Positions 42,897 to 51,732 of a stretch of 64,000 nt of DNA are shown one piece after another. This stretch comes from Mesoflavibacter sp. (GTDB taxonomy: Bacteria > Pseudomonadota > Alphaproteobacteria > UBA8366 > Aestuariispiraceae). The stretch spans positions 1,550,001 to 1,614,000 of the forward strand of contig CP051228.1 in assembly GCA_017792345.1 (NCBI GenBank). The letters run 5' to 3'. Both the position numbers and the translations under genes were made by a program. The notes below the pieces were generated by a model. It was given only the letters and a program-made list of their open reading frames with translations, made no database searches and was not told where the DNA came from. The stretch's first letter is position 1, and every line of letters starts with the position of its first letter.

Positions 42897-44444
42897 TCAG
42901 TTGTTGAACAGGCCTATTGTCATCGCCCCCAATACCGCCAGAACGACCACAGGTCCCCAGAAACGCACGTTTTCCCGCATTCCGCCCGGTTCCCGCAGGC
43001 TGCCATCCGGGTTCATGCCCGCCTTGGCCAGCCGGTCCAGCGTCTCCTCCGCTTTGCGCAGGGTACGGGGCAGGCGTTCCAGACTTTCCATCGTGTCGCG
43101 CACCGTCTCGACGATCCGCGCCTCCGGCCCACGATTGGCGATCATCCATTCCTCGATCAGCGGACGGGCCAACAGCCACATATTGACGTCGGGATTGAGT
43201 TTGCGCCCCACGCCTTCGGCCACCAGCATGGTTTTCTGCAGCAGCAGCAGATCCGGCTGGGTCGGCATGTCGAAGCGTTCGGTGGTGCGGAACATCTGTT
43301 CCAGCAGACGGCCGACGGAAATCTCGTTCAGCGACTTGTCCAGAACCGGCTCCCCGATGGCCCGCAATGCCTGGGTGAACAATTCACGCGACTGGGTCGG
43401 GGGGACATAGCCAATTTCGAAATGCGCATCGGCCACCCGGCGGTAATCGCGACCCAGGAAGCCGACCAGCGTGTCTGCCATGAACAGCCGCTGGCGCCGC
43501 GTCACCCGACCCATAATCCCGAAATCGACCGGACAGAGCCGCCCTTCGGCATCGATGAACATGTTCCCCGGATGCATGTCGGCGTGAAAATAGCCGTCGC
43601 GAAAGACCTGCAGGAAGAAGATGCGGGCCGACCGGGCCAGGATGTCTTCGATATCGTGACCCGCCGCCCGCAGCGCCTCGACATCGTCGATATTGTGTCC
43701 CCGGATGCGTTCCGTTGTCAGCACGCGCTGACCGGTGCGTTCCCAATCCACATCGACGACGTGGAAACCCTCGTCGCCTTCGCAATATTCCTTCAGCTCG
43801 GCAGCGGCGGCGCCTTCGAGACGGAGATCCAGCTCGACCCGGATCCATTCTTCGAACGTGTCGACCACGGCGACCGGACGCAGGCGCCGGACCGGCGGAT
43901 GCGCCCTTTCTGCCAACCGGGCAAGAAAGCGGAACAGGCCGATATCGCGCTCCAACCTGTCCTCGATCCCGGGCCGCAGTACCTTGACCGCGACCTCGCG
44001 CCCATCGGCGGTCGTCGCGAAATGCACCTGGGCGATGGAGGCGGCGGCGACCGGGTTGCGGTCGAATTCGGCGAAGGCCTCGGCCAGCGGCATCGCCAAG
44101 GTGGCCTCGATCGTCTCGACGGCCTTGTCGGTCGGAAAGGGGTCCAAACCGTCCTGCAACTGTTCCAGATCGCGCGCGACCTCGTCACCGACCAGATCGG
44201 CGCGGACCGACAGCGCCTGACCCAGCTTCACGAAGCTGGGCCCCAGATCGGCCAGCGCGACGGCCAGCCTTTCCCCCGGGCGTCCGGGGCGGCGGCGACG
44301 GAACAGAATTCTGAGACACCAGACACAGGCCCGAAGCGGCGCCGCGCGGCGGCTGACCATTTCCAGCGGCCACAGCGCGTCGTGGCGGGCCAGAGTCCGC
44401 GCGATCCCGACAAGCCGGGTGAGATGAATGATGGGAAGAAACAT
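42897..44444 (-). CDS. ubiB: ubiquinone biosynthesis regulatory protein kinase UbiB
   Basis: This 515-residue membrane-associated atypical kinase (ABC1/ADCK family) is needed for early ubiquinone synthesis. The family KxGQ motif is in LGPSFVKLGQALSVRADL (about residue 75), and the kinase-like Lys in EVAVKVLRPGIEDRLERDI. The catalytic-like region HADMHPGNMFIDAEGRLCPVDFGIMGRV is present, and two C-terminal hydrophobic helices (VRFWGPVVVLAVLGAMTIGLF) anchor it. It lies six bases after ubiE on the same strand. Confidence 0.95.
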   Translation of the reverse strand: MFLPIIHLTRLVGIARTLARHDALWPLEMVSRRAAPLRACVWCLRILFRRRRPGRPGERLAVALADLGPSFVKLGQALSVRADLVGDEVARDLEQLQDGLDPFPTDKAVETIEATLAMPLAEAFAEFDRNPVAAASIAQVHFATTADGREVAVKVLRPGIEDRLERDIGLFRFLARLAERAHPPVRRLRPVAVVDTFEEWIRVELDLRLEGAAAAELKEYCEGDEGFHVVDVDWERTGQRVLTTERIRGHNIDDVEALRAAGHDIEDILARSARIFFLQVFRDGYFHADMHPGNMFIDAEGRLCPVDFGIMGRVTRRQRLFMADTLVGFLGRDYRRVADAHFEIGYVPPTQSRELFTQALRAIGEPVLDKSLNEISVGRLLEQMFRTTERFDMPTQPDLLLLQKTMLVAEGVGRKLNPDVNMWLLARPLIEEWMIANRGPEARIVETVRDTMESLERLPRTLRKAEETLDRLAKAGMNPDGSLREPGGMRENVRFWGPVVVLAVLGAMTIGLFNN

Positions 44445-44450
44445 CCCGCT

Positions 44451-45200
44451 CTAGATCCGCCAGCCCTGATGGATTGCCGCGATTCCGCCGGACAGGTTGC
44501 GGTAGCCGACGCGTTCCAGCCCCGCTTCGCGCATCTTGCCGCACAGCACGTCCTGCGGCGGGAAGCGCCGGATCGATTCCGCCAGATAGCGATAGCTCTC
44601 CTCGTCCTTCGCGACCCAGCGGCCCAGGGCCGGCAGAACCTTGAACGAATAGGCGTCGTACAGGCGGTCCAGCACGGGCAGGGCGACGGTGCTGAATTCC
44701 AGACACAGGAACTTGCCGCCCGGCCGCAACACCCGGCGCGCCTCGGACAGGGCGCTGTCGATATCGGTGACGTTCCGCAGGCCGAATGCGATGGTATAGA
44801 CATCGACGCTGCCATCCGCGATCGGCAGACGCTGGGCATCGCCGACGGTCCAGTCCAGCCCCGTCAGGCGTGCGGCGTCGATGGCCCGGTCGCGGCCGAC
44901 CCGGACCATGCCCTCGGTCAGGTCGCAGACCGTTACCCTGCCGCCGCCTGCCGCCAGGAAGCGGAAGGCGATGTCCCCGGTCCCGCCCGCGACATCCAGC
45001 AGATGCTGACCCGGCCGGGGGCGGATCTGGTCGATCAAGGTCGCCTTCCACAGCCGGTGGATTCCGCCCGACATCAGGTCGTTCATCAGGTCATAGCGCG
45101 ACGCGACCGACGAGAAGACCCCCCGCACCAGGCCGGGCTTTTCCTCCGCCTCAACGTCGCGATAGCCGAAGCTCGCGTTATCGCTGGAATTTTCGCTCAT
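44451..45200 (-). CDS. ubiE: ubiquinone/menaquinone methyltransferase
   Basis: This 249-residue S-adenosylmethionine methyltransferase methylates the ring carbon of demethyl-ubiquinone precursors. The family signature SVASRYDLMNDLMSGGIHRLWK is at residues 30-51. The SAM-binding motif I VAGGTGDIAFRFL (about 70) and the second block RIAFGLRNVTDIDSALSEARRVL are clear. It is divergent from mutM across a 49-base gap and leads the ubiE-ubiB unit, the conserved order in alphaproteobacteria. Confidence 0.96.
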   Translation of the reverse strand: MSENSSDNASFGYRDVEAEEKPGLVRGVFSSVASRYDLMNDLMSGGIHRLWKATLIDQIRPRPGQHLLDVAGGTGDIAFRFLAAGGGRVTVCDLTEGMVRVGRDRAIDAARLTGLDWTVGDAQRLPIADGSVDVYTIAFGLRNVTDIDSALSEARRVLRPGGKFLCLEFSTVALPVLDRLYDAYSFKVLPALGRWVAKDEESYRYLAESIRRFPPQDVLCGKMREAGLERVGYRNLSGGIAAIHQGWRI

Positions 45201-45249
45201 GATGGGCCAGACAATAGCGCTGGCCCTCCACTAATCAAAGACTATCCGC

Positions 45250-46116
45250 ATGCCGGAACTGCCTGAAGTCGAGACCGTTTGTCGCGGATTGCGCCCGGCG
45301 CTGGCCGGCAAGCGCCTGTTCCGGGTTGAGCAGCGCCGGCCGGACCTGCGCTTTCCGTTTCCGGACGGGTTCGTCGCACGGCTGGAAGGCGCGCGGATCG
45401 CGGCCGTCGAGCGGCGCGCGAAATACATTCTGATCCGGCTGGAGGACGGCTGGACCTGGCTGGTTCATCTTGGCATGTCCGGTCGGTTCACCGTGACGCC
45501 GGGCGCGCAGGCGTCCAGCGGTCAGGCCGGGCACAATTCCGGCTGGGCCATGGTCGAAAAGCACGATCACGTCCTGGTCGAAGTCGAAGATGGCGGCCGG
45601 CTGGTCTTCAACGACACCCGGCGTTTCGGCTTCATGGACCTGATCCCGCCCGGCGGAGAGGCGGCAAGCCCGCATCTGGCGCATCTGGGGCCGGAACCGC
45701 TGTCCGACGCGTTCAGCGCCGAGGCATTCTCCGCCGCGCTTGCGGGCAAGCGCACGCCGATCAAGGCCGCGCTGCTGGATCAGCGCCTGGTTGCCGGTCT
45801 GGGCAATATCTATGTCTGCGAGGCGTTGTGGCGGGCCGGAATCAGCCCCAAGAGATCGGCCCATACCGTGGCAGGCGCGCGCGCCGCGCGTCTGGTCCCC
45901 GCCGTGAAGGAGGTCCTGGCCGCCGCGATCGAAGCCGGTGGGTCGTCCTTGCGGGATTACGTTCAGGCGACGGGGGAACTGGGCTATTTTCAGCATTCCT
46001 GGGACGCCTATGACCGGGAAGGGGAGCCCTGCCGCCAACCCGGTTGCGACGGTACTGTCGTGCGGATCGTGCAGTCGGGCCGGTCCAGTTTCTACTGTCC
46101 GCGCCATCAGCGATGA
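45250..46116 (+). CDS. mutM: formamidopyrimidine-DNA glycosylase (Fpg)
   Basis: This 288-residue DNA repair enzyme removes oxidised purines such as 8-oxoguanine. The catalytic N terminus PELPEVETVCRGL begins with the essential Pro after Met removal, and the conserved Lys region (RAKYILIRLEDG) and helix-two-turn-helix (LLDQRLVAGLGNIYVCEAL) are present. The C-terminal zinc finger has C-x4-C in EPCRQPGCDG, but the last ligand pair is YCPRHQR, with His where Cys is usual. A Cys/His zinc site can still work. Divergent from ubiE. Confidence 0.96.
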   Translation: MPELPEVETVCRGLRPALAGKRLFRVEQRRPDLRFPFPDGFVARLEGARIAAVERRAKYILIRLEDGWTWLVHLGMSGRFTVTPGAQASSGQAGHNSGWAMVEKHDHVLVEVEDGGRLVFNDTRRFGFMDLIPPGGEAASPHLAHLGPEPLSDAFSAEAFSAALAGKRTPIKAALLDQRLVAGLGNIYVCEALWRAGISPKRSAHTVAGARAARLVPAVKEVLAAAIEAGGSSLRDYVQATGELGYFQHSWDAYDREGEPCRQPGCDGTVVRIVQSGRSSFYCPRHQR

Positions 46117-46201
46117 GCCGCCGGTTGCGGTAAACCCAGCGAAATCAATCTGATTCAGATCGTCATTGTGCAGGGCATCAAAACGGGATAGCAAATCCGC
46201 C

Positions 46202-46564
46202 ATGGGAAGACGCCTTGCATGGACGGTTTTTGCCGTCGCGACCGTGATCTCAACCGCGCTGGCCGGTGCCGGCGCGCAGAGCTTCATCGAAGGCTCCGAG
46301 GATCTGCCGCTTGCTCCGGTTCTGGAGGCGGTGGACGAGGCGGGCATGGTGTTCGATTCCCCGTCCGGACGGATCGTCGAGGCATTTGCCACCGGCGACA
46401 CCGACCGGCAGGAGGTACTCGCCTTTTATGCTGAAACACTGCCCTCGCTGGGATGGGAACAACTGGCCGACGGCCGGTACCGGCGCGAGGGCGAACGACT
46501 GGCCATCGACTTTTTCGGCGCCGACGGCGCGCTGAGCGTGCGCTTCACGCTGGCACCGGAATAA
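46202..46564 (+). CDS. small secreted protein of unknown function
   Basis: This 120-residue protein has a signal peptide (AWTVFAVATVISTALAGAGA) with a likely cleavage after the AGA-Gln region. The mature part is compact, with 'EVLAFYAETLPSLGWEQLADGRYRREGERLAIDFFG', a pattern seen in short alphaproteobacterial periplasmic proteins of unknown function. The start at 46202 gives the signal peptide; an upstream ATG twelve codons earlier is less likely. It lies between mutM and the enoyl-CoA hydratase gene on the same strand. Confidence 0.75.
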   Translation: MGRRLAWTVFAVATVISTALAGAGAQSFIEGSEDLPLAPVLEAVDEAGMVFDSPSGRIVEAFATGDTDRQEVLAFYAETLPSLGWEQLADGRYRREGERLAIDFFGADGALSVRFTLAPE

Positions 46565-46603
46565 TCGGGCCCCCTTTCCAACGACATCTACGAGGATCAC
46601 CCC

Positions 46604-47380
46604 ATGGGCTATGAATTCATTCAGACGGAGAAGAAGGATGCGGTCGGCATCATTACCCTGAACCGTCCGAAGGCGCTGAATGCGCTCTGTGCCGGCCTGA
46701 TCGAAGAACTGGGCCGCGCGCTCGACGATATGGAAGCCGACGATGCGATCGGCGCGGTCGTCCTGACCGGGTCCGAGAAAGCCTTCGCCGCGGGCGCCGA
46801 TATCAAGGAGATGTCCGAGAAGTCCTTCATGGACGTCTATCTTCAGGATTTCATCACCGACGGCTGGGAGCGGATCACGACCTGCCGCAAGCCGATCATC
46901 GCCGCCGTCGCCGGCTATGCCCTGGGTGGCGGCTGCGAGGTCGCGATGATGTGCGATTTCATCATCGCCGCCGAAAACGCCAAGTTCGGCCAGCCGGAAA
47001 TCACCATCGGCACCATTCCCGGTTCCGGTGGGACCCAGCGCCTGACCCGCTTCGTCGGCAAGTCCAAGGCCATGGAAATGTGCCTGACCGGCCGTCTGAT
47101 GGATGCGGCCGAGGCGGAGCGCGCCGGACTGGTCAGCCGCATCGTCCCGAATGACGAATTGATGAGCGACGCGCTGAAAACCGCGGCCCAGATCGCCGGC
47201 CTGTCGCGCCCGATCGTGATGATGGCCAAGGAATCCGTGAACCGCGCCTACGAGACCACGCTCGCCGAGGGCGTCCGTTTCGAACGCCGCCTGTTCCATT
47301 CGACCTTCGCGACCGAAGATCAGAAGGAAGGCATGGCGGCCTTCGCGGAAAAGCGCACCCCGAAATGGCAGAACCGCTGA
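46604..47380 (+). CDS. enoyl-CoA hydratase
   Basis: This 258-residue crotonase-fold enzyme hydrates trans-2-enoyl-CoA in fatty-acid or amino-acid degradation. The oxyanion pieces [10 protein letters not shown] (about residue 65) and the two catalytic Glu regions [19 protein letters not shown] and '[20 protein letters not shown]' are intact. Length matches short-chain crotonase. It lies between a secreted-protein gene and rpsT; the crotonase-rpsT-dnaA order is common in alphaproteobacteria. Exact substrate chain length is unknown. Confidence 0.95.
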   Translation: MGYEFIQTEKKDAVGIITLNRPKALNALCAGLIEELGRALDDMEADDAIGAVVLTGSEKAFAAGADIKEMSEKSFMDVYLQDFITDGWERITTCRKPIIAAVAGYALGGGCEVAMMCDFIIAAENAKFGQPEITIGTIPGSGGTQRLTRFVGKSKAMEMCLTGRLMDAAEAERAGLVSRIVPNDELMSDALKTAAQIAGLSRPIVMMAKESVNRAYETTLAEGVRFERRLFHSTFATEDQKEGMAAFAEKRTPKWQNR

Positions 47381-47501
47381 TTGCGGTCCCAGGGATCAGT
47401 GCGGGGTTGACGGGCCGGTCCGGTATCCGTATAAGCCCCGCCGATCTGATACATGACTGGCCCGGCGCTGACCGGCGCCCTGGAAGGCAAGAGACAAAGA
47501 T

Positions 47502-47768
47502 ATGGCGAACCACGCATCCGCGCTGAAGCGCATCCGCCAGACCAAAAAACGCACCGACCGCAACATGGCGCGTCGCAACCGCGTCCGCACCTTCGTGCGC
47601 CGCGTCGAGGAAGCGATCGCTTCCGGCGACAAGGAAGCCGCGGAAGCCGCCCTGAAGGTGGCGATGCCGGAACTGCACCGCAGCGCGTCGAAAGGCGTCA
47701 TGCGCAAGGACACCGCGTCCCGCAAGATCAGCCGCCTGACGCACCGCGTGAAGGCCGTCGGCGCCTGA
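47502..47768 (+). CDS. rpsT: 30S ribosomal protein S20
   Basis: This 88-residue basic protein starts [25 protein letters not shown] and continues with the helical hairpin typical of S20, ending '[20 protein letters not shown]'. S20 binds 16S rRNA early in subunit assembly. A perfect tandem terminator follows. It precedes the dnaA region, a conserved alphaproteobacterial neighbourhood. Confidence 0.97.
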   Translation: MANHASALKRIRQTKKRTDRNMARRNRVRTFVRRVEEAIASGDKEAAEAALKVAMPELHRSASKGVMRKDTASRKISRLTHRVKAVGA

Positions 47769-47777
47769 CGGATTGCT

Positions 47778-47840
47778 TCCGGGATCTTCGGCTCCCGGAT
47801 CTGATTGATCGAACCGCCGCCCGGACTCCGGGCGGCGGTT
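47778..47840 (+). terminator. tandem terminator after rpsT
   Basis: Two hairpins follow rpsT. The first has arms TCCGGGA (47778-47784) and TCCCGGA (47793-47799). The second has 13-base arms AACCGCCGCCCGG (47812-47824) and CCGGGCGGCGGTT (47828-47840) with a three-base loop, then a T-rich TTTCGCTT run. The second is a strong intrinsic terminator. Confidence 0.8.
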
Positions 47841-48726
47841 TCGCTTGCCCATTCATCGTTCTGTCGCCTTTCCGTCACACCCGGACGCCACCGTAATATT
47901 TCTGTCCATGGATGAAAAATCGCGGAGTTCCGGGGATACATTTGCCATCTCGCAGACTCGCAACGCTTTTTCGCGGCGCAATACATTGTTTGTGTTTTGA
48001 GGGCTTCCGGCGGAGTCAGAATGGGTTCAGAGTCAACAGATTTATTTTCCGAATCACCCTGGCAGGCGGCTTGATCGGCAAATAGCCGCTGAGTAGGATC
48101 ACTTCCGGTGAGGTTGGTCATACCTTCCCGGAACCAGAAGAACAGTAGAACTTTCAATAAAATGAAAGATAAAAACCGAGGACAAGAAGCAACAATAGGT
48201 CGTTCAGTTTAATCACGCCTGGTCTATGCTTTCTTCGGAACTGTTTCTACTGTCGCTTGCCGGGCATCGGCGAGGCCTGCATTTGTTTTTGGCGCTCGTC
48301 CTTGGGGAGTACAAAGTAGTGAGGAGACATCCAACGGCGTTGCCGTTGCCGGGTTCCTATTACTTTGCGCTTTAGGGTTCCACCGATCCTGTTCGGCCGG
48401 CACGGGGGCGCTGGCGGCCGGATAAATCTCCGTCCCGCTCCCGGTATTGACCGGGGCATCGGGCCGGGCGCCGGGACCGTATTTTCGCAGACGACCTCCT
48501 CGGTCCGAAACGAACAGGCGGGAACGGTGGGGGTGGGCAGGTATTTTGGCAGGATCGCGGCGCCGCTCAGGCGGGGATCCGGCTCCTACCGGCGGCGGGC
48601 TGGCCGTCGGAGAACTGGAACGGGTCGACGGCATTGGGCGTTTTTCGGCGTCGGTGATCGACGATTGGTATAGGCGAAAGCGGGCCAAACTGGCCGCATC
48701 GAATTTGGCGGGGGTTACGTCGGTCA
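47841..48726. other. non-coding region between rpsT and dnaA
   Basis: About 890 bases separate the rpsT terminator from dnaA. The left half (47.9-48.3 kb) is AT-rich and contains a short dyad CTTTCA/TGAAAG at 48151-48168. The right half is GC-rich and has only low-complexity open frames, which I do not support as genes. I looked for DnaA boxes (TTATCCACA and one-mismatch forms) on both strands and saw none, and no CtrA box. It is a plausible origin neighbourhood only by position. Confidence 0.55.
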
Positions 48727-50091
48727 ATGGACGGCACTACGACTGAGCAATGGGCGCGCGTGCGCGCGGCGCTGCGCGAAGAATTCGGCGAGAACGCATA
48801 CCGCAGCTGGCTCAAACCGCTGACCTTCGAAGGGTTGGACGGCGACACGGTCCATCTGTCCGTGCCGACCCGCTTCATGCGCAACTGGATCGAATCCCAA
48901 TATGGCGAACGCCTGACCGCGTTGTGGGCGTCGGAGCGGCAGAGCATCCGGACCGTCTCGGTCCGACAGGCGAAACAGCGCCCGTCGGCGCAGGACCTGC
49001 CGGACGAGGCCGCCGCCCTGCCGGCCGCCGAACTGACCGAGGCGCCGGAGGATGTCGCCGCCGCCAATCTGTCGGCCCCGATAGACCCGCGCTTCACCTT
49101 CGAGACCTTCATCGTCGGTAAACCGAACGAGCTGGCCTTCGCCGCCGCGCGCCGCGTGGCCGAAGCCCCCAATGTGCCGTTCAACCCGCTGTTCCTGTTC
49201 GGCGGCGTCGGCTTGGGCAAGACCCATCTGATGCACGCCATCGCCGGTCATATCCGCACCACCGCGCCGCAGAAGAAAGTGCTCTATCTGTCCGCGGAAA
49301 AGTTCATGTACCAGTTCATCCGGGCGCTGCGGTACAAGGACACGATGGCGTTCAAGGAGATGTTCCGCTCCGTCGACGTGCTGATGATCGACGATGTGCA
49401 GTTCATCGCCGGCAAGGAAAGCACCCAGGAAGAGTTCTTCCACACTTTCAACGCCCTTGTGGACCAGAACCGCCAGGTCGTGATCTCCGCCGACAAATCG
49501 CCGGCTGAGCTGGACGGGATCGAGGACCGGATGAAGTCCCGTCTGGGCTGGGGCCTGGTCGCGGAAATCCATTCGACCACCTACGAGCTGCGCCTCGGCA
49601 TCCTGCAATCCAAGGCCGAGCAGATGCAGGTCGACGTTCCGGTGAAGGTCCTGGAGTTCCTGGCCCACCGCATCTCGTCCAATGTGCGGGAGCTGGAAGG
49701 CGCCCTGAACCGCCTCGTTGCCTACGCCAATTTGGTCGGCCGCCCGATCACCCTGGAGAACGCCCAGGACGTGCTGCACGACCTGCTGCGGGCCAATGAC
49801 CGCAAGGCGACTATCGAAGAGATCCAGAAGCGCGTCGCCGAACACTACAACATCAAGGTCTCGGAAATGCACTCCGCCCGCCGCAGCCGCGCCGTCGCCC
49901 GGCCGCGCCAGGTGGCGATGTATCTGTCCAAGCAGTTGACCGCCCGGTCGCTGCCGGAGATCGGCCGCAAGTTCGGCGGCCGCGACCACACGACGGTCAT
50001 GCACGCCGTCAAGAAGGTCGACGAACTGCGCCAGAGCGACCACAGCTTCGCGGAGGATGTCGAGCTGCTGCGGCGCATGCTGGAGGGGTGA
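48727..50091 (+). CDS. dnaA: chromosomal replication initiator protein DnaA
   Basis: This 454-residue protein has the four DnaA domains. The AAA+ P-loop is FLFGGVGLGKTHLMHAIAGH (about residue 155) and Walker B is 'VLMIDDVQFIAGKESTQEEFFH'. Domain IV has the DNA-binding signature RPRQVAMYLSKQLTARSLPEIGRKFGGRDHTTVMHAVKK. Domains I and II precede it and are of normal length. The start at 48727 gives MDGTTTEQW. It leads the dnaA-dnaN-recF-gyrB cluster. Confidence 0.98.
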   Translation: MDGTTTEQWARVRAALREEFGENAYRSWLKPLTFEGLDGDTVHLSVPTRFMRNWIESQYGERLTALWASERQSIRTVSVRQAKQRPSAQDLPDEAAALPAAELTEAPEDVAAANLSAPIDPRFTFETFIVGKPNELAFAAARRVAEAPNVPFNPLFLFGGVGLGKTHLMHAIAGHIRTTAPQKKVLYLSAEKFMYQFIRALRYKDTMAFKEMFRSVDVLMIDDVQFIAGKESTQEEFFHTFNALVDQNRQVVISADKSPAELDGIEDRMKSRLGWGLVAEIHSTTYELRLGILQSKAEQMQVDVPVKVLEFLAHRISSNVRELEGALNRLVAYANLVGRPITLENAQDVLHDLLRANDRKATIEEIQKRVAEHYNIKVSEMHSARRSRAVARPRQVAMYLSKQLTARSLPEIGRKFGGRDHTTVMHAVKKVDELRQSDHSFAEDVELLRRMLEG

Positions 50092-50573
50092 TTCGCGAAA
50101 ATCGCCCCGGGCGGACGAATCGGGACCCGTTGCGCCGGAATTGCGGACTGAAACGCGCGTGGCACCGCCATTTAAGTGTTTTTGAATAACTCCATAATAT
50201 CAGGGGCTTACAAAGCGCCTTCCGGAACCACCTCGACGCCGGAGCGCGGCCCCGGGAATCGCCAAAAAAAACGCGGATTTCTTGGGCGTGCATGCTATAG
50301 TCCGGTCCCGTTCGGACCCCTCGGCAAAACCGTCGAAATCCTCGGTACGGCGGGCGGAATCCGGTCTCGCGATTCGGCCGGTCCATCCGCGAAACCACCC
50401 CAAGTCCGACCTCGATTGAACGGGGCGGGCATGATCCCCGGAAGCGGGGTCGCATGGGTCGAGACTGACGAATAGGGAGTGCGCTCGCGGCGTTTTCGCC
50501 CGGAAATGCTGGAAGTACAGGGTCCCCGCGGACGCTTAAGGTGAAACCAAACACGGAAACGATCTTCTAAGCC
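50092..50573. other. intergenic region between dnaA and dnaN
   Basis: This 482-base gap is longer than usual between dnaA and dnaN. No coding frame is convincing. It includes an AT-rich stretch at 50172-50210 and the A-run at 50265-50275, and a TATAGT hexamer at about 50295, which may be a -10 box for the dnaN promoter, though no clear -35 is placed. I saw no DnaA boxes. Confidence 0.5.
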
Positions 50574-51689
50574 ATGAAACTCACCATTGAACGGGCCGCG
50601 CTGCTTCGCGCTTTGAACCATGTGCAGAGTGTCGTCGAGCGCCGCAATACCATCCCGATCCTCGCCAACGTCCTGATCGAGGCGCGCGACGGCATGTTGA
50701 GCCTGAACGCGACTGATATGGACATTTCGATCGTCGAGCGCACGGCGGCGGAAGTCGCCACGCCGGGGTCGATCACGGCGCCCGCCCATACGCTGTACGA
50801 CATCGTCCGCAAGCTGCCGGACGGCGCCCAGGTCGATCTGGACGCGACGGGCGAGGGCGACCGCCTGATCCTGTCGTCGGGCCGGTCGCGCTTCACGCTG
50901 CAGACGCTGCCGACGGAGGACTTCCCGGTCATGGCCGGCGGCGACATGCCGCACAGCTTCGATCTGGATGCCGGCGCGCTGCGCACGCTGATCGACCGGA
51001 CGCGCTTCGCGATCTCCACCGAGGAGACGCGCTATTATCTGAACGGCATTTACCTGCACAGCGTCACCGAGGACGAGCCCAAGCTGCGCGCCGTAGCAAC
51101 GGACGGGCACCGTCTGGCGCGGGTCGAAATCGACCTGCCGGAGGGTGCCGCGGGCATCCCGGGCGTGATCGTACCGCGCAAGACCGTGGCCGAGCTGCGC
51201 AAGCTGATCGAGGAAACCGACGGCGCGGTCACCGTGACCCTGTCGGACACCAAGGTCCGCTTTGCCTTCGACGAGGCGGTGCTGATTTCCAAGCTGATCG
51301 ACGGGACCTTCCCGGATTACGAACGCGTCATTCCGACCGGCAACGACAAGATCCTGTCCGTCGACCGCAACAGCTTCTCCCAGGCCGTCGACCGCGTGTC
51401 GACCATCGCGACCGAAAAGCTGCGCGCCGTGAAGCTGAGCATCGATGCCGGACAGCTGACGCTCAGCGCGTCGAGCCAGGAAAACGGCACGGCCGTCGAG
51501 GAACTGCCGGTCGATTACGACAAGGATTCCATCGAAATCGGCTTCAACGCCCGCTATCTGATGGATATCGCGGATCAGATCGAAAGCGTCCAGGCGCAGT
51601 TCGTTCTGGCCGATGCGGCCTCTCCGACCATCGTCCGCGATTCCGAAGATCCCGGTGCGCTTTATGTGCTGATGCCGATGCGGGTGTGA
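50574..51689 (+). CDS. dnaN: DNA polymerase III beta subunit (sliding clamp)
   Basis: This 371-residue clamp tethers the replicative polymerase to DNA. The N terminus MKLTIERAALLRALNHVQSVVERRNTIPILANVLIEA and three repeated clamp domains are present, ending 'VRDSEDPGALYVLMPMRV'. Length is normal. recF follows within about 45 bases and dnaA precedes it across 480 bases. Confidence 0.98.
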   Translation: MKLTIERAALLRALNHVQSVVERRNTIPILANVLIEARDGMLSLNATDMDISIVERTAAEVATPGSITAPAHTLYDIVRKLPDGAQVDLDATGEGDRLILSSGRSRFTLQTLPTEDFPVMAGGDMPHSFDLDAGALRTLIDRTRFAISTEETRYYLNGIYLHSVTEDEPKLRAVATDGHRLARVEIDLPEGAAGIPGVIVPRKTVAELRKLIEETDGAVTVTLSDTKVRFAFDEAVLISKLIDGTFPDYERVIPTGNDKILSVDRNSFSQAVDRVSTIATEKLRAVKLSIDAGQLTLSASSQENGTAVEELPVDYDKDSIEIGFNARYLMDIADQIESVQAQFVLADAASPTIVRDSEDPGALYVLMPMRV

Positions 51690-51732
51690 CCGCTTCGTGT
51701 CCACCCTCGTCGCAGCGTCGGCCGAGACGCGA

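Noticed and set aside
48224-48746. two open frames in the rpsT-dnaA gap
   Set aside because: Both are low-complexity Pro/Arg/Ser-rich frames without ribosome sites or homology; considered random GC-rich frames.
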